Shown: piece by piece, positions 37,800 through 49,904 of the stretch
Position numbering within the stretch: the first letter of the stretch is position 1
How the letters are laid out: every line of letters starts with the position of its first letter
Assembly (NCBI RefSeq): GCF_901000735.1
Contig: NC_081546.1
Coordinates: 24,155,009-24,219,008, forward strand
DNA: 64,000 bases
DNA from: Corylus avellana
Taxonomy: Eukaryota > Streptophyta > Magnoliopsida > Fagales > Betulaceae
Direction of reading: 5' to 3'
Notes under the pieces: generated by a model
Database searches by the model: none
What the model saw: only the letters and a program-made list of their open reading frames with translations
What the model was told of the DNA's origin: nothing
Position numbers and translations under genes: made by a program

Positions 37800-39100
37800 C
37801 TTAAGACGTAATATATAAGTCTGATCATGATATGGGTGGTGCAGGTCTTGATTCTGGTCTAGGATTTCATGTGTATTCCCTTTGTATCAGGGGGTCACAA
37901 ATCTAGGTGAGTAATTGAACGTATGGTATGCATATCTACCAATGGCATAAATTTTTTCACGTGACCTGTGTCTAACTTAAAAAGGGATAAAAAGAATTTA
38001 GGGAAGTTTCTTGTGAATCTGATTCTAGTTATTTGTCTACATGGAAGTAGTGAAATTAGAAGAAACGTCTAAGCTATTGTACAGTAGTGTTTTGTCCTGA
38101 TTTGGCCTTGAATTGATGGTATGAAGTGGGGTTTTAACTTAGTTTACCGAGAGAAACATATTTTGGTTAGTGTCTTTCAAGGGATTCATGCCCTGGTTGT
38201 TTCATTTCTTTCTGTCAACATGTTTGATTTGTTTTCTCCTAGTTTTGACATATTCCTCATGTCAAGGTGATGACTACGAGAACAGACCTTGTTTCTACAG
38301 TTAGTGGTAACTTGAGCGCTAACCACTAGGGAACTAAAAGATAGAATAATGTTAGGCTAAAAGAGAGAGAGAGAGAGAGAGAGCAGCACTTTGGAATCGA
38401 AGTGAGTGGTGCTTTTTGGGTTTTGTTCTGATCTTATTGTTTTAAGTAATGTTTCCCTTCAGAGAAACATATTTTGCTTAACTAATTTGAGTCAGTCAGT
38501 CATCGGAAATTTTTATATACTTACTTTGGAATAAACTATTTAGTGGACTGATGCTCTTGTATAGATTGCTAGCCTTTTAACTAGAAGCACCACATACAAG
38601 CCTGTCTTTTATGTGTTGTTCAGTCATTCAGAATTGATAGTCAACAGTAAAGGCTTGAGACTTTCCATCTAATGCTCCATCCTCCCGTATAGAAAAGAAA
38701 TCCAGAGATTGTGAATACAAGATTCAAGATAGAATTTGGTTCCTATATACAGTTATCTGAATTTCAATATTTTCAGCATAAGCTTCATCTTGAATTTGCT
38801 ACATTAATGCAAGTTATGTGAATTGCGATAGGAGAAATCCTCCCTATGTTCAGTGAGACTTCTGTGGTCTTGCATTACAACAGTGAAACTTCTGTATAGC
38901 TATACTAATTATTTTTTTGGTCATATTAATCAAGCTGTATGAGGTATATGCTTATATCCCTGCTCAAGAAATTCCAATTTAATATTTTCTATTAATAACA
39001 TATGCATTATAGATAATTTCCACTGGTGTTGTGGTTCTTGTAATGTAAACACTTCTAAACGTGTATTTAGCATTTGTTTGCACCATTACAGCTCGCATGT
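37800..39100. other. Intergenic, no gene recognised
   Basis: AT-rich unique-looking sequence with a (GA)n tract at 38362-38383. No similarity to a protein family was recognised. Confidence 0.55.
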
Positions 39101-39109
39101 CACGATTGT

Positions 39110-41110
39110 CGAAGAAAAAAAGTGCAATTTTTAATATTCACATTTCAAGTGGATGGGCAAAATTTGTGTAAATAGGATTCTTCCTTGTCTTTACTCACAA
39201 GTAAAATCAGAATTTCACATAAAACAACTTGCCGTAGGTACACTGTCCACTGCCGATCCTTTAAATCCACTTCCTCCATCACTGTATAGTTTATATGTGG
39301 CATTGCCATTGCCAGGAAAACAAGGAAATTGAAAAACTAGATCTGGTTTTGTACTTCAAGTGTGGGTATAATTGTTGGATCCCTAAAATTTTAATGAACA
39401 AAAATTATTTTTCACACATTCAACAACTCCAGCAGGGTTGCAGTTGTTGAATGATATTGAAATGATTTTATGAATCTTTTGTCTTTTCTTTTTAATAGCT
39501 CATTTGACACTTGTCTTTTAGTAATATAATAGGTAAGAAGTGAAGAGGAAAGTAGAAGTGACTGTTATAACTGTTGTTTTATTGGAAGTATCAACCTTAT
39601 TGCTGTGACATTTTTTTTTCTCCCCCGTTTTCTGTCCTACGCTATTAACAATTTTTTAAAAACTTCTGACCAAGAGAAAGCCGATTTAGGTGACAAATTA
39701 GTTTCCTGGAAGCCAGTGCCAAAGGAAGCAAGGGGTTAAAACATCAATCAGAAAAATGGGGACCAATAAATGCTCAGCTCATCTGTGATCTGTCTCTTTG
39801 GAATCTGTATTTGGTGAACTGCAGCTACCATGCAAGCAAATTTAATAATTGGATTACTCATGCTTGGAGAGTAAGTGCATTGGGATGTGCTGACTACTTT
39901 ACAATTCATCTTGAACAATATACCACTTGTCATATTAGAAATGGGAGTTTAAATTGGATAAATATCCTTTGTACATCATGCAGGTAATGATTCAGACCCA
40001 CTGAGGAGAGTCGCAAGATTTTCTATGCTGCCCAGGTGATTTCAGAGTGAACTTTTTCCAATTTAAGTAAATGATCTTAGAAACCTAGTCCATAACATAT
40101 CTTTTGATTTCATGAAAAAGGTTTTTTAGTGAACAATGCAGAGTAGTCTCCTTTTAGTTCACCATGTTGATTGACTTTTAGTTTTCCAAAAATATATACT
40201 AGGACACTGGAAATATGCCAGCTTTCTCCCAGTTTCTGCCTGTCATAGGACACAGTTTGAGTTGATGATCTTTCCCAAGATAAATGGGCCACATGCTTCC
40301 TCTTCCAAATTCTTTAAGCAATTTGATTTCTATCTAAAACATGTATAATGTTACAAAGGGTAATTGTCTGCATCTTACAAGGGGCAATGCCGGTTACATG
40401 CCTGTTGTACTAAAGGATTCCATTGGTTAACGAGTGTAAATATAGACAAAAATCCTGACATTGTGGCTCTATTTTCTGTCTCTTATTTGAGATAAATAAA
40501 TAAAAGAATATTTTGAAAGGGTATTCCCACATTTTGTCCATATAATGGAACAAGGAAAATGAGAGAGAGAGAGAGAGAGAGAGGGACCTGTTGCTTTAAT
40601 GTGCTACAATATTACTCCTTTCTTGCCTAACAACCAAAGTTTTGTACCTCACAATAGCCCGGCTAATACAATTCCAAGCCTAAGCCATAAACTATGATAT
40701 GATCTGCGAGCTAGCCAAGCTCTAGGAATTTCACTAGATAAATAACAACCAAAAATTGGGTTCTGCAAACAAGAACCACATATTATAGTCGTATTTATGA
40801 CTATGTCCCAATGTCTTGCATCCTAGAATTAGATTGAGCTACCACTGCATACAAAATGAATTTGTGATCTTTCAGGGCAATGTGAAGTTCAAAATAGCGT
40901 ATGGTATGTTTACTAGCTGCATTCTGATAGACAAAATGGAAGTAAACAGATTTTTTATTCTGGTAGGTAAAACTATCTGGACAGACTGTTTACATAAAAC
41001 TCAGAAAAATGTACAGGGTTTACAGCAGAAGAAATCTGTGCACTCACTCTGCAATATCTGGAGGAGGGTGTATAGGAAGACTACAAAAAGAGAATTTGCT
41101 TAAATTATAA
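39110..41110. repeat. Diverged direct duplication, right copy
   Basis: Counterpart of 34480-35740, interrupted by about 1 kb of other sequence between 39571 and 40630. The 240-bp block 39330-39571 is the best preserved. The block at 40950-41090 (GTAAAACTATCTGGACAGAC to GGAAGACTAC) matches 35250-35370. A (GA)n tract lies at about 40561-40585. Confidence 0.8.
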
Positions 41111-43173
41111 TTCTTTGGCCAGAAAAATTTGCTTAAATCATAATTCTTTGACCAGAAAACCTCAATTCATCTCTCAGCAACCTTCACTTCTGAGCAACAT
41201 GCTTGATCTGCCAATATATTGTGGTCGCACCAATGCAACTTGAGATTAAAAGGCAACTATGAGAATGTAAAGAAAGAAACCATGCCGACAATGAAATTAA
41301 TGAAGATAACGTTTTAGCATGCAACAAGGAAAAGGAAAGACAAAATGCAGAACTGTTGATAGCTTAAGCATCCTAAATACATGGAGAGTTGTAAAAATGT
41401 CTCTCCTTGAAATGGTGTTTTTTGAGGCATATTATATTATGTACGCTTGCTGTCTTCATCAAACACTTTTTGCAGGTCCATCCCCATACTTTCATTGAAG
41501 ACATGGGAACTTTCTGATACTTCTGGTGGCTGAGATCCATCCCCATACTTTCATTGTGGACTTGGATGAACTTTCTGGTGGCTGGGACTGTGAACCGTGG
41601 TAGTAAAGTGATAGCTGCTGGCATGATAGTAAACGATTGGACAGCGTACTAACAATGTTAGCAATAATTCATTTTCATGAACAAGGAACCACCCAGCTTT
41701 CTCATTTGAAAAGGAAAACTGTAAAGAGTTTTAAATACTATGCAGCTTTCTCATTTGATTGCAAAACTTGTAAAATTAAGAGCTGCAGCAATGGAGGAAA
41801 GGAGTTGGGGTAGCTATATATATATATATATATGCAGCCTAGGAAGACAAAGAGAGTGATGGCAGCAACCACATCATCATTCATCATCATCTATTCTCTA
41901 AGCAGAGATTTTCATCTTCATTTTCTACAATCATTCTCCTCCTTCTTAAGGCCACGGTATAATAGTTCACTCAAATTATCTAATTAAACATCTTGTAGAA
42001 AGGTAGTCCAGATTTTACTCGATTCAAAGCTTTTCTCTTAATTGTTCTAAAACTAGGGTTACAGGTCCTATAACCAGGAATTCTTTATTACACATGCAGA
42101 TGGAGCTCCAACTTCACTTTGAAAGCAAATACATTAGGTTTCATATGCATTGCAGTCATAATTATATAACATTTTCTGCTCCAAATATTTCATGACTATA
42201 GCACCAAAAATCAATCTTTTCTCATAGCACTAACCAATAGGTTATAGTGTTTCTTGCCTGAAAGCCCAAGTAAACAACTCAAGAATTGCACCAAAAAGCA
42301 TTTAGATTTAATTAATCAAACCATTAAGTTCCGAATGAACAATGAGCTGGAATGTAGTTGAAGATTAACTTATTTTTAGTTTACAAGTAGTTATGTCAGT
42401 TATATTAGTTACAACGTAGTTAAGTTTGTTGATTAAGTTGTTATAGGTATTGTTAGTGTAGCTATACGTATAGAAGCTATATGTAATCATAATGACAGTA
42501 TATATACTTAGAATGTACAGATTATCAAATCATTCAATGTATAACAGAGAAATTCATCTTCTCCCAAGCTCCTCTGCTTTCCATCTTGGTGCTCTGTTTT
42601 ACGTTTATAGTATATATGTTTCTTGATAATATCCTCAAGAATCATGAACATTGAGACTTCATCTTCACCATTGCAGAGATGCATCTCTGAAAAATTGAGA
42701 CTGCAAACCACCCTGTGCTGAAGTGTGTAAGAATTCATAGATCTAAGTAATCCCTTAAACGTGTCCAGCTTAGCTCCATGCTTTCTCTCATTTGAATCGA
42801 CTTAAAACCATTTTTGAATGTGGATAACTATTTTTACGCAGACTGACCATTGAAAAATATTACCAGCAATTGCACATACATGAATGAGATGAAAGTTTGA
42901 ATAATTACTTATACCAACATGCAAATTTTTACCAAACGAGCTTGTTTTCTGCCTTTTGTTTTCTCCTTCTCAAAACAAAAACATTAAAACAACCTAAAAA
43001 CAAAACCCTTTGCAACAGAGAATGATTTTCACCTTCATATTACATCATAATGTTTTTAACCAAAAACAAAAAGACACCCTAAAATGCACTAACTACGAAG
43101 GACAGTAGCTTTTTGGTGAACAAGGGGTTCAAAACCTACCCATAACAGAAGGCTGCAATTGTGATACAGCCTT
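41111..43173. other. Intergenic with (TA)n tract and probable LTR relic
   Basis: Contains a tandem 60-bp repeat around CCATCCCCATACTTTCATTG (about 41480 and 41540), a (TA)n tract at 41815-41833, and an isolated ATG at 41860. That ATG is followed by a serine/histidine-rich frame (MAATTSSFIIIYS) of about 35 codons that could be a targeting-peptide exon of a lost gene. About 42350-42620 resembles a Ty1-copia LTR (TTAGTTACAACGTAG, TATATATACTTAGAATG, TTCAATGTATAACAGAGAAA). None of these is firm. Confidence 0.4.
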
Positions 43174-43420
43174 TTAAACAAAGAACATTTCATTTTCCGA
43201 GTCGGCGTGCAACTTGAAGAAATTTTGATATGACGTCGAGATGATCAAGAAGAAGGTGCTTTTGACAAGGTGCTTTTGAACCTGGAGATTGACCTTCCTC
43301 CATTGCCTCATAGTAGAGTCGCCCTCTAAAAGCAACAAGGTCAGCATAGTACACCGGCGGGACCAACGATACAAGTTTAGTGCAGCAGGCAAAGGTAAAA
43401 CACAAATATTATATGACCCT
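43174..43420 (-). pseudogene. AGO2-like Argonaute: last exon (PIWI C-terminus), broken
   Basis: After a TTACAG acceptor the exon reads ...[26 protein letters not shown]..., the conserved end of plant Argonaute PIWI domains. The wording VPPVYYAD fits the AGO2/AGO3 group. It ends [13 protein letters not shown] and a stop at 43174-43176. Two lesions are present: a TAA at 43409-43411 where Tyr is expected, and a frameshift between GQSPGS and FFKLHAD (roughly 43215-43290). To its right the gene is interrupted by repeat DNA, so the middle of PIWI, with the remaining catalytic residues, is not found in the window. Confidence 0.85.
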
Positions 43421-43459
43421 CTGTAATAGGTCAGAAGTAAACCATTTCTCATTAAGCAG

Positions 43460-43615
43460 AACTAAGCCCGCGGCCACCCCTGAGGTTGGGGTGGCCTTTG
43501 GGCCACCCCTGATTTGCTTTGTGGTGGCCCGATAGGCCACCCTAGGCCACACCCCTTCTCCAGGGGTGGCTGCCGCTTTGGCAACAAACCGGTAGCCATC
43601 CTGCGTTTTTTTTTA
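43460..43615. repeat. GC-rich GGGTGGCC hairpin repeat
   Basis: Several direct and inverted copies of GGCCACCCC/GGGGTGGCC (for example 43475-43505 and 43521-43580) can form nested hairpins. It stands out sharply from its AT-rich surroundings and lies directly 5' of the AGO C-terminal exon. Possibly a non-autonomous element; family not recognised. Confidence 0.55.
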
Positions 43616-43629
43616 TTATTATTAAAAAA

Positions 43630-44042
43630 AAAGAAATAGAAGGTTTTATGTCTCTGGGTGAAAGGAAATTTTTTCAAGTTTTTTAGTACATGTGGTTGTT
43701 TTAAACACAAACTTTGGGCGACAATATTTTTAAATTTTGAGACATTTTATTGTTCACACGCTTCTATTCACGCGGGAAAGGCTACGCGTGAATAGTATTA
43801 CTATTCATGTGTCGCTATTCACACGCGAAAGGTCATGTGTGAAAGGTGATGTGTAAATAGTAAGTTACTATCCACATGTCGCTTTTCGCGCGTGGATAGT
43901 AACACTATTCAAACGTCACTATTTTATGAATAGTGAAATAGTGACATTTGAACAATAAAATGTCGCATTTTAGTGATGTTTTCTAAAAACTTAGAAAACA
44001 TCGTTATTCCAAATGTCGCTAACTACACTTTTTTTGATAGTG
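43630..44042. mobile_element. CACTA-like terminal segment, unit 1
   Basis: Ends TTTTTTTGATAGTG at 44042, i.e. CACTATCAAAAAAA when read inward on the minus strand, as at CACTA element termini. The 300 bp before it are packed with inverted and direct copies of TATTCACGCG/CGCGTGAATA-type motifs, like CACTA subterminal repeats. The same segment recurs in the next four units. Confidence 0.55.
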
Positions 44043-44200
44043 TAGTAACCGGGATGATTGACATCAGCTCCAAAGAACAAAAAATAGCATTTTCCTTCAA
44101 AGTTGAGGAACGGGTCATGCAGGTCTACATTAATGCCTCTAATGCATTTGTCTTAAAAGAAAGAGTTATAAGAAACAAGGTATTTGCTTTGTTGGCATGA
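44043..44200 (-). pseudogene. AGO2-like PIWI start, unit 1 (frameshifted)
   Basis: Minus strand reads from an ANKANTLF segment to a DVNHP-equivalent region in a second frame, so a frameshift lies near FKTNA. The MID part seen in other units is missing. Sequence continues directly into intron-like DNA (44201-44290). Confidence 0.75.
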
Positions 44201-44289
44201 ATAGAGAAAATAGAAAAGATAAATTTTGGAAAACAAGTAAACAACAACAGATATTCTACAAAAATCATATAATTTAAAATAGGAAAAAT

Positions 44290-46403
44290 TGCACTTTACC
44301 CCCCACAAAGTTTGAGTCGATTTTCTATTTGACCTCCAATGTTTCAATTTTTACAATGCACCCCATCAAACTTTCAAAAAATTTCAATGTGGCCAATCCG
44401 TTAAAAATTTTCCGTCTAATTTAACCGAAAAATTAGTCACGTGTTTTTTTTCTTTCTTAAATTTCCAAAATTGACCCCATATATTTTAGCAAAATCCAAA
44501 AATGCCCCCAAGTTAAACCAAAATAAAAAATAATAAAATAATAAAAATTAAAGTTTTGTGTGTGTGGGTGAAAGAGGAAAATTTTTGAAGTTTTTTGGTA
44601 TATGTGGTTGTTTTAAACGCAAGCTTTGGGTGCCAATATTTTTAAATTTTGAGACATTTTATTGTTCACACGGCCCTATTCCCGCGGGGAAGGCGACGAG
44701 TGAATAGTATTACAGTATTACTATTCATATTAGGGCTGACAATTTTGACACGACCCATGAACCCGACACAAACACGACACGAAAAAACAGGTATTGGGTT
44801 TGGCCTTATCGGGTTCGGGTCTTAATCGGGTCTACCCGTTTAAGACCCGAATAATTCGTGTCTGGCGAGTCTACCCGGCAGGTCTGGCAGGTCGACCCGC
44901 CAGACACGGTTATTGTTCGGGTCTAGCAGGTACCCGTTAGACCGTTAGACCCGGTTACTGTTCGGGTCTGGCAGGTACCTGTTAGACCCGGTTACTGTCT
45001 GGGTCTAACGGGTACCCACCAGACCCGGTTAAAAAAATTAAAATTAAATTAAATTAAATTAAAAAAAGTAAAAAAATGAGCATATTTGTAGTGTTTCATA
45101 ATCCATATCTTTGATTACATGGGATGGATCATGGATCCTTCAAGACTTCAAGTGGACAAGTATTTTGTAATGAATTATGAATTTAATGATGGTGTAGTTT
45201 TGAGTTTTGTTTCTTTTTTTTATTATTATTTTGTTTTTGTTAGCTTTTTTTTATTATCTTTTTCTTTATTGCTATGATGGAAATGTTGACACATTTTACC
45301 CCTCAATCTCATTTATATTTTGATCATTTTGAAATAGAAATTTTAGTTTTGTTCCTACTTAGACTTTATGCTTTATGAGGTATCGATGAGGGCCAAGTGG
45401 CTTACTAGTAACCAAGCATCCAAGCCAACCCCTCGAGTAGGTCCGACTTAATAGATTTTGAGGCCTAAGACAACAAATTTAGGTAGGGCCTTTTTTATAT
45501 TTAAATATTTAATTAAATGATTTTAATTTAAAAACATTCTTCTTGCTTTTTGACCTTATTTTTTTTATTTTTTATTTTTTCAAATGATTTCCAAAATTCT
45601 TCTCTGTTATGAGATATTTAATTTCAACAGATTACAAATATCATATTTTGTGTTGAAATATACATAATTCTTTTTTAGTGGAATGTAATTTGAGCAAAAT
45701 TAAATTTCTTTATACTAAAAATTATTTAAATAAATGAACTTAGTCAATATGCTTGCTTGTTTTAAGTTTAGGTTAAATCATGAGTTTAGTAATTTCTTTT
45801 GGAGTACAATTACAGTCACTTTCCATTTTTTTTTCTTCTTCTTATCCTTTATTAAAACCTTTAATATCTTGGAACTCAATTTTTTGCATTGACAGTGTAT
45901 TGATGTATTATTATTACAATTTTGAATTTTTTTTATTTATTTTTTTTAAATTTTATAGTTTAGAGTTTTATCGGGTCGGGTCTACCCGATTAGACCCGGT
46001 TATTTTAAACGGGTAAAACGGGTCGTGTCGGGTTACCAGGCTATTTTCGTGTCATAATCGTGTTAGACCCGATTACCCGTTTAGCTAAACGGGTCGTGTC
46101 TGTGTATAGGCTAATCGTGTAACGGGTACCTGCGGGTCGTAATCGGGTCGTGTCAGGTACCCATTTTGCCACCCCTAATTCATATGTCTCTATTCACGCA
46201 TGAAAAGTGATGTATAAATAGTAAGTTACTATCCACACGTCGCCTTTCGTGCGTGGATAATAACACTATTAAAACGTCACTATTTTATGAATAGTGAAAT
46301 AGTGACGTTTGAACAGTAAAACATCGCATTTTCGTAATGTTTTCTAAAAACTTAGAAAACATCATTATTCCAAATACCACTAACTATACTTTTTTTGGTA
46401 GTG
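44290..46403. mobile_element. CACTA-like segment, unit 2, split by a hAT element
   Basis: 44290-44730 and 46186-46403 together form the same segment found in units 3-5, ending GGTAGTG at 46403. The 5' part begins GCACTTTACCCCCCACAAAG and contains CCAAAAATGCCCCCAAGTTA. The interruption is the hAT element at 44731-46177. Confidence 0.6.
44731..46177. mobile_element. Non-autonomous hAT element with perfect 8-bp target duplication
   Basis: Starts TAGGGCTGACAATTTTGACA and ends TTTTGCCACCCCTA (inverted: TAGGGGTGGCAAAA). Flanked by ATTCATAT at 44723-44730 and 46178-46185. Length 1447 bp. Internal CGGGTCTA/TAGACCCG motifs are repeated many times near both ends. No transposase frame. It sits inside the unit 2 CACTA-like segment only, so it is younger than the unit duplication. 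Confidence 0.93.
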
Positions 46404-46690
46404 TAGTAACAGGGATGATTGATATTAGCTCCAAATAACAAAAAATAGCATTTTCTTTCAAAGTCGAGGAACGGGTCATGCAGGTCTACATTAACGCCTC
46501 CAAGATTGACATTTGTCTTGAAAGCAAGAGTTGTAAGAAACAAGACATTTGCTTCGTTGGCACGAATGGATAACAACACTATGTCACTGTACCAACTTAG
46601 GTCTTGGAGATCTACTTAAAATGTTTATAATCACGATCCTTCTTGGACATCATACAAATAATAAGTTGTGAATTACCATTAAGTTTATTA
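46404..46690 (-). pseudogene. AGO2-like MID end and PIWI start, unit 2
   Basis: Minus strand: remains of the MID end, then LSIRANEANVLFLTTLAFKT, NLGGVNVDLHDPF and a changed catalytic motif (GANINHP in place of GADVNHP). The Trp of the conserved KWISET is TAG at 46612-46614. MID is truncated at about 46690. Confidence 0.85.
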
Positions 46691-46699
46691 CAAATAATA

Positions 46700-47343
46700 A
46701 ATGTTTATAACCCCCTACAAAGTTTGAGCCGATTTTCAATTTGACCTCAAATGTTTCAATTTTTACAATACATCCCATCAAAGTTTCAAACATTTTCAAT
46801 GTGGCACATCCGTTAAGAAATTTCCGTCCAATTTAACAGAAAATTGGTCACGTGTATTTTTTTTTCCTTAAATTTCCAAAATTGTCCCCATATATTTTAA
46901 CAAATTCCAAAAATGCCCCCAAGTTAAACCAAAATAAAAAATAAAATAAAAATGAAAATAAAAGTCTTGTATGTGTGGGTGAAAGAGGAAAATTTTTGAA
47001 ATTTTTGGGTATATGTGGTTGTTTTAAACGCAAACGTTGGGCGCCTTTATTTCCAAATTTTGAGACATTTTATTGTTCACACGGCGCTATTTACGCGGGA
47101 AAGGCGATGCGTGAATAGTATTACTATTCATGCGTCGCTATTCACGCGTGAAAGGTGATGTGTAAATAGTAAGTTACCATCCACATGTCGCCTTTCGCGC
47201 GTGGATAGTAAGATTACTCAAACGTCACTAGTTTTCGAATAGTGATGTTTAAACAGTAAAACGTCGCATTTTAGTGATGATTCTTAAGGTTTTAGAAAAC
47301 ATCATTATACCAAATGTCACAAACTACACTTTTTATGGTAGTA
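46700..47343. mobile_element. CACTA-like segment, unit 3
   Basis: Same segment as in units 4 and 5; the terminal TAGTG has become TAGTA. Subterminal TTCACGCG-type repeats are at about 47080-47240. Confidence 0.55.
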
Positions 47344-48030
47344 TAGTAACCGGGATGATTAACATCAACTCTAAAGAACAAAAAATAATATTTTCCTTCC
47401 AAGTCGAGGAACGGGTCATGCAGGTCTACATTAATGCCTCCAAGATTGGCATTTGTCTTGAAAGCAAGAATTGTAAGAAACAATGCATTTACTTCGTTGG
47501 CACGAATGGATAAACAACACTATGTCACTCTACCAACTTGGGTCTTAAAGATCTACTTAAAATGTTTATAACCACGATCCTTCTTGGACATCACACAAAT
47601 AATAAGTTGTGAATTACCATGAAGTTTATTATAATCAAAAGCCTATTTATTGAGGCTTTCAAGTAGTGCACACAGTTTTTCTACCCTTAATAACATACTC
47701 ATTGTACTGGTCCTATAGAGGCTGCTCCATGTGGATTCCAGACTTTTGCATATATTAATAAACCTTGGAACGAATTTCTCATGATCCAATTTAGAGCTGA
47801 AGTCAATAACACTCCACTAGTAAATTATTTTACCTTCTACCACCGATTTTCCATTAAGATTCCAATTGCATTTCTCTTTGTCAACAAATACTGCAATCAC
47901 TTTGCCATTCTCAGCAATTAACTCCAACTTAGGTGGGGCAATACAGAGTCTTTTAACTTCTGTCATGTCATGCTCTACTTCAAATCCAAAATTGTGAGGT
48001 ATGCCTCTACTGCCAATAAAACAAAACCAA
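47344..48030 (-). pseudogene. AGO2-like L2-MID-PIWI start, unit 3
   Basis: Reads from linker L2 (EVKRLCIAPPKLEL) through MID to FRVDVNHPGYYTT, followed by the CACTA-like end. TAG replaces Trp of KWISET at 47553-47555. Several other frame problems exist. Confidence 0.88.
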
Positions 48031-48310
48031 ATTTGAGATTAAAAAAAATGTCAAAAAATGTCATAAACGTTTAACACACCTAATATATGTATATCATACA
48101 CATCATCTACATTCCCTTTATCGACACCCAAATCGACAATATATGAGAGATGCAAAGTTTATTTGCTGTAAGTGAGACATCCACCTACAAATATTAACAA
48201 CATTCATGTACTTCAATTTGTTTATTTATGAAATAGGAAGGATAAATTTTGGAAAACAAGTAAATAACAACAGATATTCTACAAAAATCATATAATTTAA
48301 AATATGGAGA
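48031..48310. other. Intron remnant between array units
   Basis: Matches the sequence that, in other units, separates the PAZ and L2 exons (TATATGTATATCATACACATC, GAGATGCAAAGTTTATTTGC, ATCATATAATTTAAAATA). It ends abruptly where the CACTA-like segment begins. Equivalent stretches lie at 49640-49905 and 51250-51500. Confidence 0.7.
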
Positions 48311-48951
48311 ATTGCACTTTACCCCTACAAAGTTTGAGTGGATTTTCAATTTGACCTCCAATGTTTCAATTTTTACAATGCATCTCATTAAAGTTTAAAA
48401 ATTTTTCAATGTGTCCAATCCGTTAAGAAATTTCCACCCAATTTAACAGAAAATTGGTCACGTGGATTTTTTGTCTTAAATTTCCAAAATTGTCCCCATA
48501 TATTTTAACAAATTCCAAAAATGCCCCCAAGTTAAACCAAAATAAAAAATAAAATAAAAATGAAAATAAAAGTTTTGTGTGTGTGGGTGAAAGAGGAAAA
48601 TTTTTGAAGTTTTTGAGTATATATGGTTGTTTTAAACGTAAACTTTGGGCACCTTTATTTCCAAATTTTGAGACATTTTATTGTTCACATGTCACTATTC
48701 ACGCGGGAAATGCGACGTGTGAATAGTATTACTATTCATGCATCGCTATTCACGCGTGAAAGGTGATGTATAAATAATAAGTTACTATCCACACGTCGCC
48801 TTTCACGCATGGATAGTAACACTACTCAAACGTCACTATTTTTAGAATAGTGACGTTTGAACATTAAAACGTCGCATTTTAGTGATGTTTTCTAAGTTTT
48901 TAGAAAACATCATTATTCCAAATGCCACTAACTACACTTTTTTCAGTAGTG
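48310..48951. mobile_element. CACTA-like segment, unit 4
   Basis: Ends TTTTTTCAGTAGTG at 48951 with the subterminal TTCACGCG-type repeats at about 48690-48830. Confidence 0.55.
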
Positions 48952-49640
48952 TAGTAACCGGGATGATTGATATCAACTCCAAAGAACAAAAAATAAAATT
49001 TTCCTTCCAAGTCGAGGAACGGGTCATGTAGGTCTACATTAATGTCTCCAAGATTGGCATTTGTCTTGAAAACAAGAGTTGTAAGAAACAAGGTATTTGC
49101 TTCGTTGGCATGAATGGATAAACAACACTATGTCACTCTACCAACTTGGGTCTTGGAGATCTACTTAAAATGTTTATAACCACGATCCTTCTTGGACATC
49201 AAACAAATAATAAGTTGTGAATTATCATGAAGTTTATTAAAATCAAAAGCCTCTTTATTGAGGCTTTCAAGTAGTGTACACAGTTTTTCTACCCTAAATA
49301 ACATACAAAATTGTACTGGTCCTATAGAGGTTGCTCCATGTGGATTCCAGACTTTTGTACATATTAATAAGCCTTGGAACGAATTTCTTAAGATCCAATT
49401 CAGAGCTGAAGTCAATAACACCCCACCAGTAAATTCTTTTACCTTCAACCACCGATTTTTCAATAAGATTCTAATTGCATTTCACTTTGTCAACAAGTAC
49501 AACAATCACTATGTTATTCTCAGCAGCTAACTCCAACTTATGTGGGGCAATTCAGAGTCAATCAACTTCTGTCATGCCATGCTCTACTTCATGTCCAAAA
49601 TTGTAAGGTATGTCTCTACTGCCAATAAAACAAAACCAAA
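48952..49640 (-). pseudogene. AGO2-like L2-MID-PIWI start, unit 4
   Basis: Contains KEFTGGVLLTSALNWIL in a shifted frame (equivalent of RIYWRGVIDFSSELDL), LLESLNKEAFDFNKLHDNSQ, LIICLMSKKDRGYKHFK followed by TAG (49161-49163), then DINVDLHDPFLDLEGKF and GVDINHPGYYTT. Multiple lesions. Confidence 0.88.
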
Positions 49641-49904
49641 TTTGAGATTTTTAAAAAAATGTCATAAATGTGTAACGCACCTAATATATGTATATCATAC
49701 ACATCATCTACATTCCCTTTATTGACACTCAAATCAACAAGATATGGGAGATGCAAAGTTTATTTGCTATAAGTGAGACATTCACCTGCAAATATTAACA
49801 TCATTCATGCACTTCAATTTGTTTATTTATGAAATAGGAAGGATAAATTTTGAAAAACAAGTAAACAACAACAGATATTCTACAAAAATCATATAATTTA
49901 AAAT

